Assembly (NCBI RefSeq): GCF_001653235.2
Contig: NC_035793.1
Coordinates: 2,418,001-2,482,000 of the forward strand
Direction of reading: 5' to 3'
Source: Pochonia chlamydosporia 170
Lineage: Eukaryota > Ascomycota > Sordariomycetes > Hypocreales > Clavicipitaceae
Length of the DNA: 64,000 nucleotides
Shown here in pieces: positions 1 through 11,130 of the stretch (position 1 is its first letter; every line of letters starts with the position of its first letter). Under the pieces are notes generated by a model that saw nothing but the letters and a program-made list of their open reading frames with translations, was not told the DNA's origin and did no database searches. The position numbers and the translations under genes are program-made.

Positions 1-2044
1 ATTGCGCCAACCAAGCCAACAAGCAACAAGCCCAGCTGGTATCGCCCATCATGAAGCACCGAACCCTGGAGTCCACCGACCAGGTAAACCAGGCAAAACA
101 GGCAGCTTGAGGCTCGCCCGGCTGTTGCAGGCATGCCTGTACGTGTGTATGTACGTACTGTGCATACTCGGTACATATATCATGGAGAAGACTGGTGTCG
201 ATCCATGTTCTTTCTGTCCATGGAGCTGACCACAAACCTGGCTGGGACAGGACATGGGTCAACTCAAGTGATGTTGATGGAGTTTACACGCCACTTCAGC
301 GTGACCATGTGCCTCGGCAGGTGCCACCATGTCCGTGTCCCTCAGCTGTGCTCCATGGGGCCAAGCAAGTTGACCCAAGTTGATCAACCTCCATGTCGAG
401 TCTCAACGGATTTCTCCCTTGTCACGTCAAGTCTGAGTGGCGTGCAGGCAGAGGCCGTAGCCGGACCGGAAGCCTTGCCTGCATTCCATGTCTTCAGCTC
501 CTTTGCACCTCCCGGCCGTCTCCTGGAGTCGAGTCAACTTGACCTGTGTGCTGTGCCCCGCCAGTCATCAATCAATCCCCTGCTGCATCTGAGAGTGTAC
601 CAATGTAATAAGTACTGCGTGGAGTACCTAGTAGATGTCAGGTCAGGTCGTCACCCCCAGGATCCACTCCCCGCATCATCATGGATCAAGGCAACAAGCC
701 ACACACCAGGCACTTGCAGTGACTATTGACTAGCTGCCCAGGTGCTTGTTCGTCAAACGCGTCTTCCAATGCCTCCGGCCCAGTCCAGTTTGAGGTTCTC
801 GCCTGGGGGTTTCACTTTTCGAAGGGTTGCTTTTGGGAGTCAACGGCCTCCGGTACTTGACTGTTTGAGTTAACTGTCAGATTGTGCAATTCCCAAAATA
901 AAATAAAACACGCAGTGCAGTACGTACATAGGTAGTACCGGACTGTTATTCTGTATCGAGACGCCAAACATTCTCCGTAATTACATGGTTGCCCAACTTC
1001 TCTTCAAATCAAGTCAAGCCGTCAACATTTGGTGTGATCAGTGGCAACCAACACCCTCGAGCCTGTCATTGATCTTGGATGGACTGACAAGATCCAAACA
1101 AATTACTTCGAGCAGGTTCTGATTCGCTCCAGACCAGCTGCAAGCTTGAGCATTGGGCATTTGGCAATCTGCGGAATCTCGACAACGGCGGCGGGTATCC
1201 AACAGAGAATCGAGTCTGGTCCAGTCTGGTCAATCCGGTCTGGTCTGGTCTCTGCTGGTCTGGTCTCTGCTTGGTCTGGGTCGCTTAATTGTCTGGTTGG
1301 TTCAACAGCACCGGCCCACTTCATGCCTGCTGGTCCCGCATTTTGCTTTCCAGTGGGCTCTCCAGTCTCTCTCGACCTGCATGTGGTCTCGAACAGGAAC
1401 TTGACTGATTACCAGACTTCTGGACCTTGACTTGCCTCGTCCGTCTCCGGCTGGCCAACATCATTAACTCAATACTATTATCGCCTTCTTCTTCCAGACC
1501 TCATTTTCGTTCCCACATATTATATATCCTTGATCTTGATTTTGGGTCATTCTATCCCCGTCTGACCTGATTTATTTGCTGCCTGCATTGTTCACGACGA
1601 CTGACCTGGTTGGACGCCTGTCCTTTCCCTGGTTTTCGTCGCTCACACCCGGATCAACCAACCCTTGATTGATCCTTCTCAGCAATAACCTGCACATCCG
1701 ACCACTGGTGATGTACGGGTACTAACTCTTCATTCACAATCGTTTGGAGCCGCTTGAAACTATTCTTGGTGTAAGATTAACCGACATTCGCTTTTGCACC
1801 TCAGCTCAGCCTCAGTCACTCCGACTTAGCATTTGACCCCAACGAACCTCCCGTCTACCTCACCACTGTTGGCACTGAATCTGTATCACACTCCAAACGC
1901 ACCATATCTAAGTGCCAGACAACTCGGTTCCATTGACCCGCTCTTCGTTATATTATACGCCAACATCGACTCATCTCAGTGTTTCCCGTCCAGTTAATTC
2001 TTGCCCTCTCGAGTCTGCGATTCGGCTGGCCACCCTCCTTCACC
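1..2044. other. Intergenic region and leader of the Zn2Cys6 regulator
   Basis: No supportable gene. Open frames here (for example 133-729) have low-complexity composition and match nothing I recognise. The clearest structure is a run of TGGTC/TCTGG words at about 1205-1275. A TATA-like AT tract lies at about 1518-1527, some 520 nt before the start codon. The C/T-rich stretch from about 1480 to 2044 looks like a promoter and 5' leader. Confidence 0.6.
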
Positions 2045-4195
2045 ATGGTATACTGTGGGAAGCCGTCGAGGGGCTGCCAGATGTGCAGAACTCGGCGTAT
2101 CAAGGTACACTTTCTCAATCCATCGTATAGATCTGTTGACGGCGAGTATCGTGTTAATATTGATTAATATATACAGTGTGACGAAACAAAGCCTACTTGC
2201 AATCAATGCGCCAAGAGTCGAAGAATCTGTCCTGGATATAAAGATGAGTTTGACTTGGTCTTTCGCAATGAAACTCAAGCAACAGAGCGGAGAGCGAGAA
2301 GGGCCTCGAAGAAAGCTCTGGCGCAGAAGCATGGGCGAGCAGCAGATCGCGCCGTCTCACCATCGTCCTCTTCCTCGTCATCTGAAGGCCGTGGCTCCTT
2401 GTCACCGACATCGACGGCATCCCGACTACCTCGTGTTTCGGTGGCACCTCAACTGCCTCTAGAAGATCAGGCTGCCTGCCATTTTATTTCCAACTATGTC
2501 CTAGTTCCCCGTCATGGCAGTCTTGTTGGCTTCATGGAATTCGTGGTCCCACTATTAAAAGCCGACACCGTCCCTGCTCATTACAAGTACGCATTTGAGG
2601 CTTGTGCTTTGGCATCTCTTAATAATGGCGTCGGCAATCGGAATCATTTTGAGAAGCAGGCATTGGGGAAGTACACCAAGGCACTTTCGACAACATTTGC
2701 GGCCCTTCGCGACCCTGAAGTTGCTAAAGAGGATGCCACTCTGGCTGCCGTACTGCTCTTGGGCTTGTTCGAAAACATTACAGCCAAGACTATGGGCATG
2801 TTGGCTTGGGGCTCTCACATCGAGGGCGCGATACAGTTGGTTAAAGCTCGCGGACGAAAACAACTAGACACAAAAGTTGGGCTCAACATGTTTATTGCCG
2901 TTCGGACACAAATGGTAGGTTATCCATCCATGCGAGAAACACAACACAGTCATTTCTTACCCAGAAACTAAAATGGCAACTGAAATTCCTCAAATTCTCT
3001 TTGCGTACAACAAAGACGTTACAGCTAATAGCCTTTAGATTATTCATAGTCTAAGCACATCAAAATCTCCGGGGATGGATGCGTCATGGTGGATTGAGGA
3101 CGCAGTGAGAGACCGGCATGCATCCGAATGTCAGCGGCTTTGTATAAAGGTTGGTGAGCTAAGGTCGGAAGCCAACAGGCTCCTCACAACGGTACCCAGG
3201 ACGCCTGATAACATGGAAATTGTTATCGACATGATTCGACGTTGTCAAGCACAGGACCAAGCTTGCGCGAGCTGGTGCAAAAATCTCCCCGACTACTTCC
3301 AATGCAAGACGGCTGCGTGGGAAGATAATGTGCCCAACGGTGACTACACTAAAGCTGAGGTGTACCCTGGGAGGGTAGATGTTTACAACGACCTGTGGGT
3401 GTCTACCATTTGGAACATGCTGCGATGTGGTCGAATCATACTCAACTCCATTATTGTGCGGTGTGCGGCTTGGGTTTGTGCCCCTGTTGATTACCGGACA
3501 ACTCCAGAATATGCCAATGCCGCCAGAACGACTGTGGATATCGTCACAGACGTCATTTCATCGGTTCCTTACCAACTCGGCTGGTTCTGCAAACGCAAAG
3601 ACCTCTTGGAACGAGCGAACCTCTCGACCTTTGCATGTGGCGAGGACGACTCATCAAAGGGCCTATCGGGATATTTCATGACATGGCCCCTTGCTTTCAT
3701 TCACTCCTTGGATTATCTGACAGACTCCCAGAGAACATGGGTTCGTGGACGGCTTCAATACATTGGCTCCCAGCTGGGTGTGCGGTACGCATTACTACTG
3801 ACTCAGGTAAGAAAATGGCTATAATGACCGCCCCTGTCATATTACTTGTCATACTGATACGGTCGCATCTTTTTGAAACCGATGGCTAACTACCTCCTCA
3901 CTTACAGTTGAACATCCGGATACCTTCTATGCTAATCTGTCGGGATGGACTCATTGCGAGACCTTTTCCAATGATGCACGACTTTGAGAGACAGCTTTCG
4001 TCCAAAGTACCCCGCCCGACGCCAAGTTTCTACGCAAGCCCTCTCGTGCCGCAGCATGAAACGGCAGAGAGAGCAAAGTTGGACCAGGAAGCCGTTGATG
4101 TGCTGAATAAAGTGATAGGGTCCTCCGGCAGTGTTGATGAACGAAGAACCAAAACGTGGCTGGAATTCCAGCACGTTACTACAACTGCAATTTAG
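2045..4195 (+). CDS. Zn(II)2Cys6 fungal-specific transcription factor
   Basis: Four exons, 2045-2104, 2177-2914, 3039-3806 and 3908-4195, keep phase and give 617 aa. The N-terminus carries a complete binuclear zinc cluster, C11-x2-C14-x6-C21-x6-C28-x2-C31-x6-C38, with a basic RTRRIK loop; intron 1 falls exactly before C21. A basic, Ser-rich linker follows, then a long helical region like the fungal-specific transcription factor domain (ending in a FSNDARLFERQL-type block encoded near 3970). Known for the family: nuclear sequence-specific DNA binding, usually as a dimer on CGG half-sites. The ATG at 2045 is chosen because the cluster starts eleven residues later. The target pathway cannot be inferred, since no enzyme cluster adjoins it. 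The intron 2 acceptor at 3038 was picked because it joins two frames without a stop; a nearer AG at 2964 runs into a stop codon. Confidence 0.88.
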
Positions 4196-5111
4196 TACCA
4201 GTTCTTCCAGGTTTCGGATGCTATCTTTCTCCATTTTTGGTCTATGATCATGTCATGAACTTGGCCGGGCCCTGGTGGAAGATATGTCGCAGCGTATAAA
4301 GGAAAGAGGGATGTTAGGTTTCAAGTCAAGAGAATGGTTTGCTTTTTCTTTGGACATTTTGGTCCGCCCCCGAGCATTATCCAGGCCATTGGCTTGGCCA
4401 ATGTTGCTTTGAGAAACTTTCGGTTATGGGCACGGTGTTTTTAGCCTTATTATGATATCCTAGTACTTTTGAACGATTAGTATAGCACCACGCGTTGCAA
4501 TGATGGATAGACAGTGGCGATGTTGATATCAAAACACTACTTTTGAGCCTGCCTCTGGCCATGAAACTCGTCAGTTTTGAAATCTCTCGGTCCCCCAATA
4601 TCAGGCCATCGCTGGTCACCATGAAAAAGCACAAGTCAGTCAACGGCAACTACGGCAATGCGAATTCGAGAGGCGTCTTGGGGCATTATATTTGGTATCA
4701 GTTGGTGCCATTATGCTCACCCCTCCACAGCACGCGAAGGCTGTTTCCTGAACGTATATTCGATTGTGTTGCATGGCACTAGTGATCAGATTCAACTAGG
4801 ATGAAATGGTGTTGTCATAAAGGGGTCCATTGAGACGAGTTTCGGCGTTCCAGCGCCAGAACTGCCAAAGAATATATATATCTATATACCTAGTATCCTA
4901 CAGCCGTGCGTGTGATGTCGTTAAATAGAAGAAGCATAGAGTGTAGGTAGTTCGAAGCACAATTTCACATGAGGCCATCTCATTAGATCATGTTCATTTC
5001 TTCTTCTTTTGCCTTTGGTGAGATTGAAGTTAGAAACCCGATGGTCAAGTACGATGATTCTGCAATTTGCAGGCCAGTTTTTCGAGTAGGAAAAAGGAAG
5101 ATTCTGTAGGC
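4196..5111. other. Intergenic region between the regulator and the small membrane protein gene
   Basis: Contains the presumed 3' ends of two convergent genes. AT-rich words (such as atatatatctatatacc near 4871) are present, but I see no gene, RNA or clear repeat. Confidence 0.5.
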
Positions 5112-5579
5112 TTACGTTTCCTCGTTTGGCTTTTGCTGGCCAAGATTCCAAGCCTTTACAACCCAGCTCTGGGTCTTATCGACATATTTCTCATTCTGTA
5201 CATGCTTTACACCTACTCGCACGCCGTCCTTGGTGAAGACGACGTTCTTCTTGCCCATGCGCTCCGATGCTGTGTCGCGTATTTTGGTTGCCGACTCATA
5301 AACTTGGTATAGAACCCACGCGACGGCAGATACGAAGAGAATCGCAATAACGAGGGGAATCAGTTTTCTATAGATGCAGCAAAAACTGTCAGCTTTGCAA
5401 AAGACGAGCACGTAAGGTGTGCAGCGATTCGATCATGGCAATCTACCAGGAGAAGCCAGCAAGCATGGAAGAGGGCAGGTGCGGGAAGAGACAACATGGT
5501 AAGGATAATCAATCCATAACACGGCCGGGCGTCAGTTTGGGGGATTTTGAAGGAGAACATACCCAATAGTTGATGCCAT
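5112..5579 (-). CDS. Small single-pass membrane protein, unknown function
   Basis: Minus-strand model of two exons, 5563-5579 (17 nt) and 5112-5367, joined by a 195-nt intron with GTATGT donor and CTATAG acceptor. The product is 90 aa: MASTIG, then one hydrophobic helix (about residues 7-25, KLIPLVIAILFVSAVAWVLY), then a charged, soluble tail ending WNLGQQKPNEET. The topology looks like a tail on one side of a membrane with an N-terminal anchor. Codon use and the clean hydrophobic-to-charged transition support a real gene. I recognise the general look of a conserved fungal hypothetical but cannot name a family or function. The tiny first exon makes the gene easy to mis-annotate: an uninterrupted frame extends to 5411 and gives a false N-terminus. 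Confidence 0.72.
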
Positions 5580-7879
5580 GATGGTCAAGTTCGGATGGAA
5601 GGTCGACAACAATGGTATGCAGGGTAAATTCCAGCCTGTCCAATTGAGGGAGCAGAAGATATTTGTTCCACTCGCTCGACACGAAGGGGAACGATGCGAT
5701 GTTGGTAAGACGGCTCAGTTCGGTCGATGGTCAGGGTCAAAAATCGTCCAGAGCGATGCGTAGGTTAAAATCGGCGCACGCAGCGCTGATAAGCTAACTT
5801 GCTAAATGGAAGCGAAACCAAGAAAGCACAACCTGGTATGCAGCGAAACCGAGGACGGACAACCCGGAGGGCGCAAGTGGTTGATATTGAGCGTCTTGTT
5901 CGCGCGTTGATCGAAGAAGAGAAGCTGGTGGCAATGGCGCAGAAGTTGCTAGTCTGTGAACAAAGAGCCGATCGACACAGGAGAGGGCTTGAGAGTCCGT
6001 GGTGTACTTGAGTAGTTGGTGACTGAAGGTTGGAGAGATGCGTCAACAAACGTGGACTTGTAGAAGGCCAGGTCAATGTTGTCAGAACATGTCTGGTCGG
6101 GTCAGAGTTCATTCGCGGTCTGGTGGGTTACCTCGAAGAAGTCTCAGCCCCAAACTCACATGCATGCTCCAGTCTGGTATTCCTGTTATGCTAGCTGAAA
6201 TCGAGTGCTCCGATCCTCACCAGACATGGACCACACATGGATGCACCAAATGGACGCATCAAAAACTTTTGCGGCCTGCGTCATTCACCAGCTGTCGTGT
6301 CCTGCCCCCCGAATTCAGCTCGTTCAGCAGTGTGTGCCAATGACAAGAACTCATGTGGTCCGACCAAACACCAAACTGGCCTGGTGCGGCCTCATGTGGA
6401 ATAGTTCCAGGAGGAGACGCTGTGGGGTCAGGGGTCAACATTGAGCATTGATTGAACATTGATTCTTTTTTCGCCTCAAGTGGTCAACGTTACCTGAGCG
6501 TCGAGCTACCTACAGTATGGTGGGAGGTCAAATACATTCAACCAAGTAAATCGGACGGTATCGCATACTTACCTAGGTAAGTAGGCTGGATGAAGTCTGG
6601 TAGCTGTCTAGCATGCATCTCTGAGCAAGAAACACCAGTCCAGTTGAGATATAAATTCAACACTACATGTGCAACCTAGGGCGTGGTCTGCCTCCAGTCA
6701 TCCTGCGGAGCTTCCCTAGATCTTCTACGATAACATGTATGACTTGTCATTGTATTAATGGAGTCCCTTAACGGTAGATGGCGAATAGAAGCTCATATCC
6801 AATGACAGAGATGGCTTTTCTTTGCTCTTACTCCAGACGCATTATGGGTGTTGTTATCCCCGACTTGGTGGGCAACAGTCAAGTATCCAAAAACACCATT
6901 CTAGTTTACAAGAAGCAAGGACAGTTCGATCTGATGTCATCTCAGCCAAGCGCTTAAGTACAAGGTACCAGACTCATTCAGCATTGTCTGTCCCAACATG
7001 CCCATATATCCTCCAGTCAGGCACTGAACAACCCCGCCATGGAAGTACTGTGTACCGATACCTGACATATGCTCCGGCAACGCAGGTGATGACCGGACGT
7101 CAGGAGTCTGGTGACTTCCCGCCGGCGAAAGTAGCCACCTGGCCGTCTTCTAGTTGTTCGCTGTGACCTAGACGTCCATTTGATAGTCAATTCTAATCTC
7201 AGGACGGGCTGCCTGGTCTCAATTGATGTCAACTGGTCAACTTGAGTTGGCCCGGCCGCCCAGTGTCGGGACCGGGAAGAGGACAGCTCTGCCAGAACTG
7301 TCTCCATGGCAGCTTGGTTGGTGGCCCACATGCCTGGCAGCCAACAGATACCTGGCTGGTCAAGTCCACATGTGCAGCCTGAGCCCTGGACAAATTGGCT
7401 CCCCCTCGCTCACCCTTGACCAGACTGGCCTCAAGCTCGCTGTTTGCATATGTCGTCAACTGGTGCAAGTCTTCCCTGGACAACCCTGAACCTCCACTGT
7501 GCTGCCTGTAAGCCGAACCCCGACAGCCCGTGCCGCTCCTCCAGTCCAGCACAGTCTCTCACACCGCGTACTCGACCAGACCAGACAGTATTGACCAGAT
7601 TGACGTCTTCCAACGCATTGATCGCAACGTCCCACACCAACTCCAAACCTCCACTTCCTACTTATCGTGTCCTCTGCCCGGACGATCTCATCTCAAACGT
7701 GCGTTCAAACGACAATTCGGCCTCAGCTGCACCTGTGACTGCGCCGACGTTTCCTCCAGAGCCTGCCATAGGCTCTTTTTGTTCTCCGGGTCTCAATCTC
7801 CCATTGCGCTACTCCCCCACCTATCCCTCTGTGGCATCTGAGGCCATCATCAATTCTCCTTCGCATACCGCCTCTCGAC
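5580..7879. other. Intergenic region upstream of SEC24
   Basis: No convincing gene. Open frames at 5765-6112 (-), 7229-7552 (-) and 7444-7938 (+) look like leader or promoter sequence by composition. A perfect 16-nt palindrome, ACTTACCTAGGTAAGT, sits at 6567-6582. From 6160 to 7500 there are many CTGG/GACCAG words. The last 300 nt are C-rich and probably form the SEC24 leader. Confidence 0.5.
6567..6582. repeat. CCTAGGTA-centred 16-nt palindrome
   Basis: The sequence ACTTACCTAGGTAAGT is its own reverse complement. It is one member of the dispersed CCTA/TAGG palindrome set seen across the intergenic DNA of this window. Confidence 0.8.
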
Positions 7880-10800
7880 ATGTCCGCTCCTCCCAACGAG
7901 GGCTACGGCCAGTACCCTGGGCAACCCGAGCAGCTTGAGCAGCCTGCCCAGGGCGGCTTCGCACCACAAGATGCCGCCGCCGCGGCACCATCGAAGAAAA
8001 AGAAGAGAGGATACGCCGCCCAGGCATTCGAGGTCGGTTCTGGAGCCAATGCTGCTGTAGGAGGTCAAATGCAAGGTGGCGGACAGCAGTACGGAATGCC
8101 TGCCACACAGCAACCTGCCGCATATGGAAGCTATCCGCAAGCTGATCCTCAACAGCAAGTGTCTGGTCCTGGCTACCAGTACTCGCAAGCCCCCGTACAA
8201 CCTCACCAACCAGCTTCATATGGAGCTTATCCGGCCCCTGATCAAAGCTATACCAACGTTGCCCCTCAAAGCGCTGGTTCGGGAGTAGCTGGTATCACGC
8301 AGGGTATGGGTGGTATGCAACTTGGCGGACAGCCTCCCCAACAGTATCAACAGCCAGCCCAAACTGGCGCACCACAACCAGCCCGAGTTGGTCCGCTCAA
8401 CCAGCTATATCCTACGGACCTAATGAACAATCCATTCTCAGTTTCTGAACTAGACTTGCCGCCACCTCCGATTGTTTTACCACCTAACGTAAGTCAAACA
8501 ACCACTGTTAACACACTAAAACTCCACGCGATCCATTGCTCACCACATTGTCATATGCTCTAGTCGAGTGTGACGCCTTCTCCTGACGCCAATTGCTCGC
8601 CACGTTATATTCGGTCGACGCTCAATGCTGTTCCGACGACCAATTCGCTGCTCAAGAAATCCAAGCTTCCTTTTGCGCTGGTTATCCAGCCATACGGCGC
8701 CCTTCATGATGACGAGGACCAAATTCCCATTATCCAAGACCAGGTCATCGCACGTTGTCGCCGCTGCCGAACCTATATCAATCCTTTCGTGACATTCCTG
8801 GACCATGGGCACCGATGGAGATGCAACATGTGTAATCTGAGCAACGATGTTCCACAAGCATTTGATTGGGATGCTGCCGCTCAACAGACAGTAGACCGAA
8901 TGCAGCGCCACGAGCTGAATCACTCCGTCGTGGAGTTTGTTGCGCCACAAGAATACATGGTTCGACCTCCGCAGCCATTGGTTTACCTCTTCGTGTTTGA
9001 TGTCAGCTATGCCGCAATTTCGAACGGCATGTTGGCCACGAGTGCCCGCACGATCCTCGATAGCCTCAGTAGGATCCCCAACGCTGATAGGCGTACCCGG
9101 CTTGGATTCCTGGCTGTGGATACTAGCTTGCACTACTTTTCCATTCCGAAAGATGAAGACGAGAATGGCGAGACCAACATGCTTGTTGTTAGCGACTTGG
9201 AAGAGCCTTTTCTCCCTGTACCTCACGACCTACTCGTGTCTCTCACTGAAAGCCGTCAGAGCATCGAGAAATTTTTGCAAAAGCTGCCGGACATGTTTCA
9301 GAATAACCATAGTAATGGCTCTTGTATGGGCTCGGCACTCAGGGCTGGCCACAAGCTTATTTCCGCGCTTGGTGGGAAAATCGTCGTAATGACAGCCTCG
9401 TTACCCAACATTGGTGATGGCAAACTGGACATGAGGGAAGACAAAAAACTTCTCGGGACATCTAGGGAAGGCAGTCTCCTGCAGACTGCAAATAGCTTCT
9501 ATAAGAGCTTTGCGGTTGAATGCTCAAAGAACCAGGTTTCCATTGACATGTTTCTCTTCTCTTCGCAGTACCAAGATGTTGCATCGCTCAGCAACCTCCC
9601 ACGATACACTGGCGGACAGACATGGTTCTACCCGGGCTGGCATGCGTCGCGTCCGGAGGACGCATTGAAATTCGCGTCTGAATTTAGCGACTATTTGTCA
9701 TCGGAAATAGGTCTTGAAGCCGTTCTTCGTGTCCGCGCCACAACTGGCCTTCGCATGAATGCGTTTTACGGCAATTTTTTCAACCGCAGTTCAGACCTTT
9801 GTGCCTTTCCGGCATTCCCACGCGATCAGTGTTATGTCGTTGAGGTAGCCATTGACGAGAACTTGAACAAAAACTTTGTCTGCCTTCAAGCTGCGGTACT
9901 TCACACGACCTGCAATGGGGAACGCAGGATCCGCGTGCTTACCCTGTCTCTGCCGACCACCACAAACCTCTCTGATGTGTATGCGTCCGCCGACCAGTGT
10001 GCCATCACCGCCTACTTCAGTCACAAGGCTGTAGAGCGGACTCTGGACAGCGGACTGGAGGCAGCAAGAGATGCTTTACAAGCCAAGCTCACCGAGGTGC
10101 TCCAGACGTTTAAGAAGGAACTCGCGGGTGGCAGCATGGGCGGAGGGGGTCTGCAGTTCCCTGCGAACCTGCGTGGCTTGCCTGTCTTGTTTCTCGGCCT
10201 CATCAAGAACGTGGGATTACGGAAATCCACGCAGATTCCATCTGACATCCGTTCTGCTGCGCTCTGTCTCCTCTCCACATTGCCCGTGCCACTGTTGATG
10301 CGCTACATTTACCCCAGAATGTACTCTCTGCATGACATGCCTGACAATGCAGGCATGCCAGATGAAGAAACCGGCCAAATTGTTTTGCCACCTGCTATAA
10401 ACCTGTCATCGGAGCGGCTTGTCCCATATGGACTGTACTTGATTGACGACGGACAGACCCAGTTCCTTTGGGTTGGACGCGAGGCTATACCCCAGCTCAT
10501 TGCGGATGTTTTTGGAGTTGATGATCGAACACAAGTACAAGTTGGCAAGGGCCGGGTTCCTGAACTGGAAAATGACTTCAACGAGCGCGTGAGGGCGGTA
10601 ATTCAAAAGAGCAAAGATCACAAGTCACTTGGAGTCGGAAGCATTACTGTTCCTCACCTATACGTAGTCAGGGAGGATGGCGAACCTAGCTTGAAGCTTT
10701 GGGCGCAAACACTACTTGTGGAGGATCGGGCAGATCAAGGAGTCAGTGCGGCTCAATGGCTTGGAGTGCTAAGAGAGAAGGTAAGTACGGCAGTATTACT

Positions 10801-10901
10801 TGGATTGCTGGAGACAGGCTATTGTCCACTGCAATGATCCTACATAATTTTTTGACATCGGAATGGGACAATCTGCTAACTAGAAACAGGTTGTTCAATA
10901 A
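7880..10901 (+). CDS. sec24: COPII coat cargo-selection subunit Sec24
   Basis: Three exons, 7880-8488, 8564-10780 and 10890-10901, give 945 aa; the last exon encodes only VVQ and a stop. Order of parts: a Gln/Pro/Tyr/Gly-rich disordered N-terminus (about 1-190), a Sec23/Sec24 zinc finger (CRRC...CNMC), the trunk (vWA-like) domain with YLFVFDVSY, the beta-sandwich and helical regions, and the C-terminal gelsolin-like domain ([20 protein letters not shown]). Known role: with Sec23 it forms the inner COPII layer at ER exit sites and recognises cargo export signals. Length fits the family. The three-codon terminal exon, after a CTAAC branch site and ACAG acceptor, is required to avoid an intron read-through tail (STAVLL...). 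Confidence in the family is very high; the last exon is inferred. Confidence 0.96.
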
Positions 10902-11095
10902 TGGAGCCACCACAGACTCAGCGTTTGATATAAGGAGAGCCTATCCTTTGTTGCTAAATTTGGCAAGTCCAAGCAAGAGCATTGTAAAGAGATGCCGGGC
11001 GGGTGTCAGATCTTGAAGCGAGCATGTGGCAAATCAAAGAAAGTGATGTAATGCAACGAGCAATACGATGAAAATAGGACGAGGGAAGGGGCCAT

Positions 11096-11130
11096 ATTGA
11101 TGGTGATGGTGATGGTGATGTTGATGGTGC
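11096..11130. repeat. TGATGG microsatellite
   Basis: Four to five near-perfect GATGGT units with one GATGTT variant, in non-coding DNA downstream of SEC24. Confidence 0.8.

Noticed and set aside
133..729. 198-codon plus-strand frame
   Set aside because: Low-complexity, Cys/His/Ser-rich translation without any domain; it sits in TGG/CCA-rich intergenic DNA and has no recognisable splice partners.
2965..3068. Alternative acceptor for intron 2 of the Zn2Cys6 gene (CAG ending at 2964)
   Set aside because: Reading from it meets a stop codon near 3053, while the acceptor at 3038 joins the two long frames in phase.
5765..6112. 115-codon minus-strand frame upstream of the small membrane protein gene
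   Set aside because: Ser/Thr/Arg-rich translation typical of a C/T-rich leader; no domain and no continuation.
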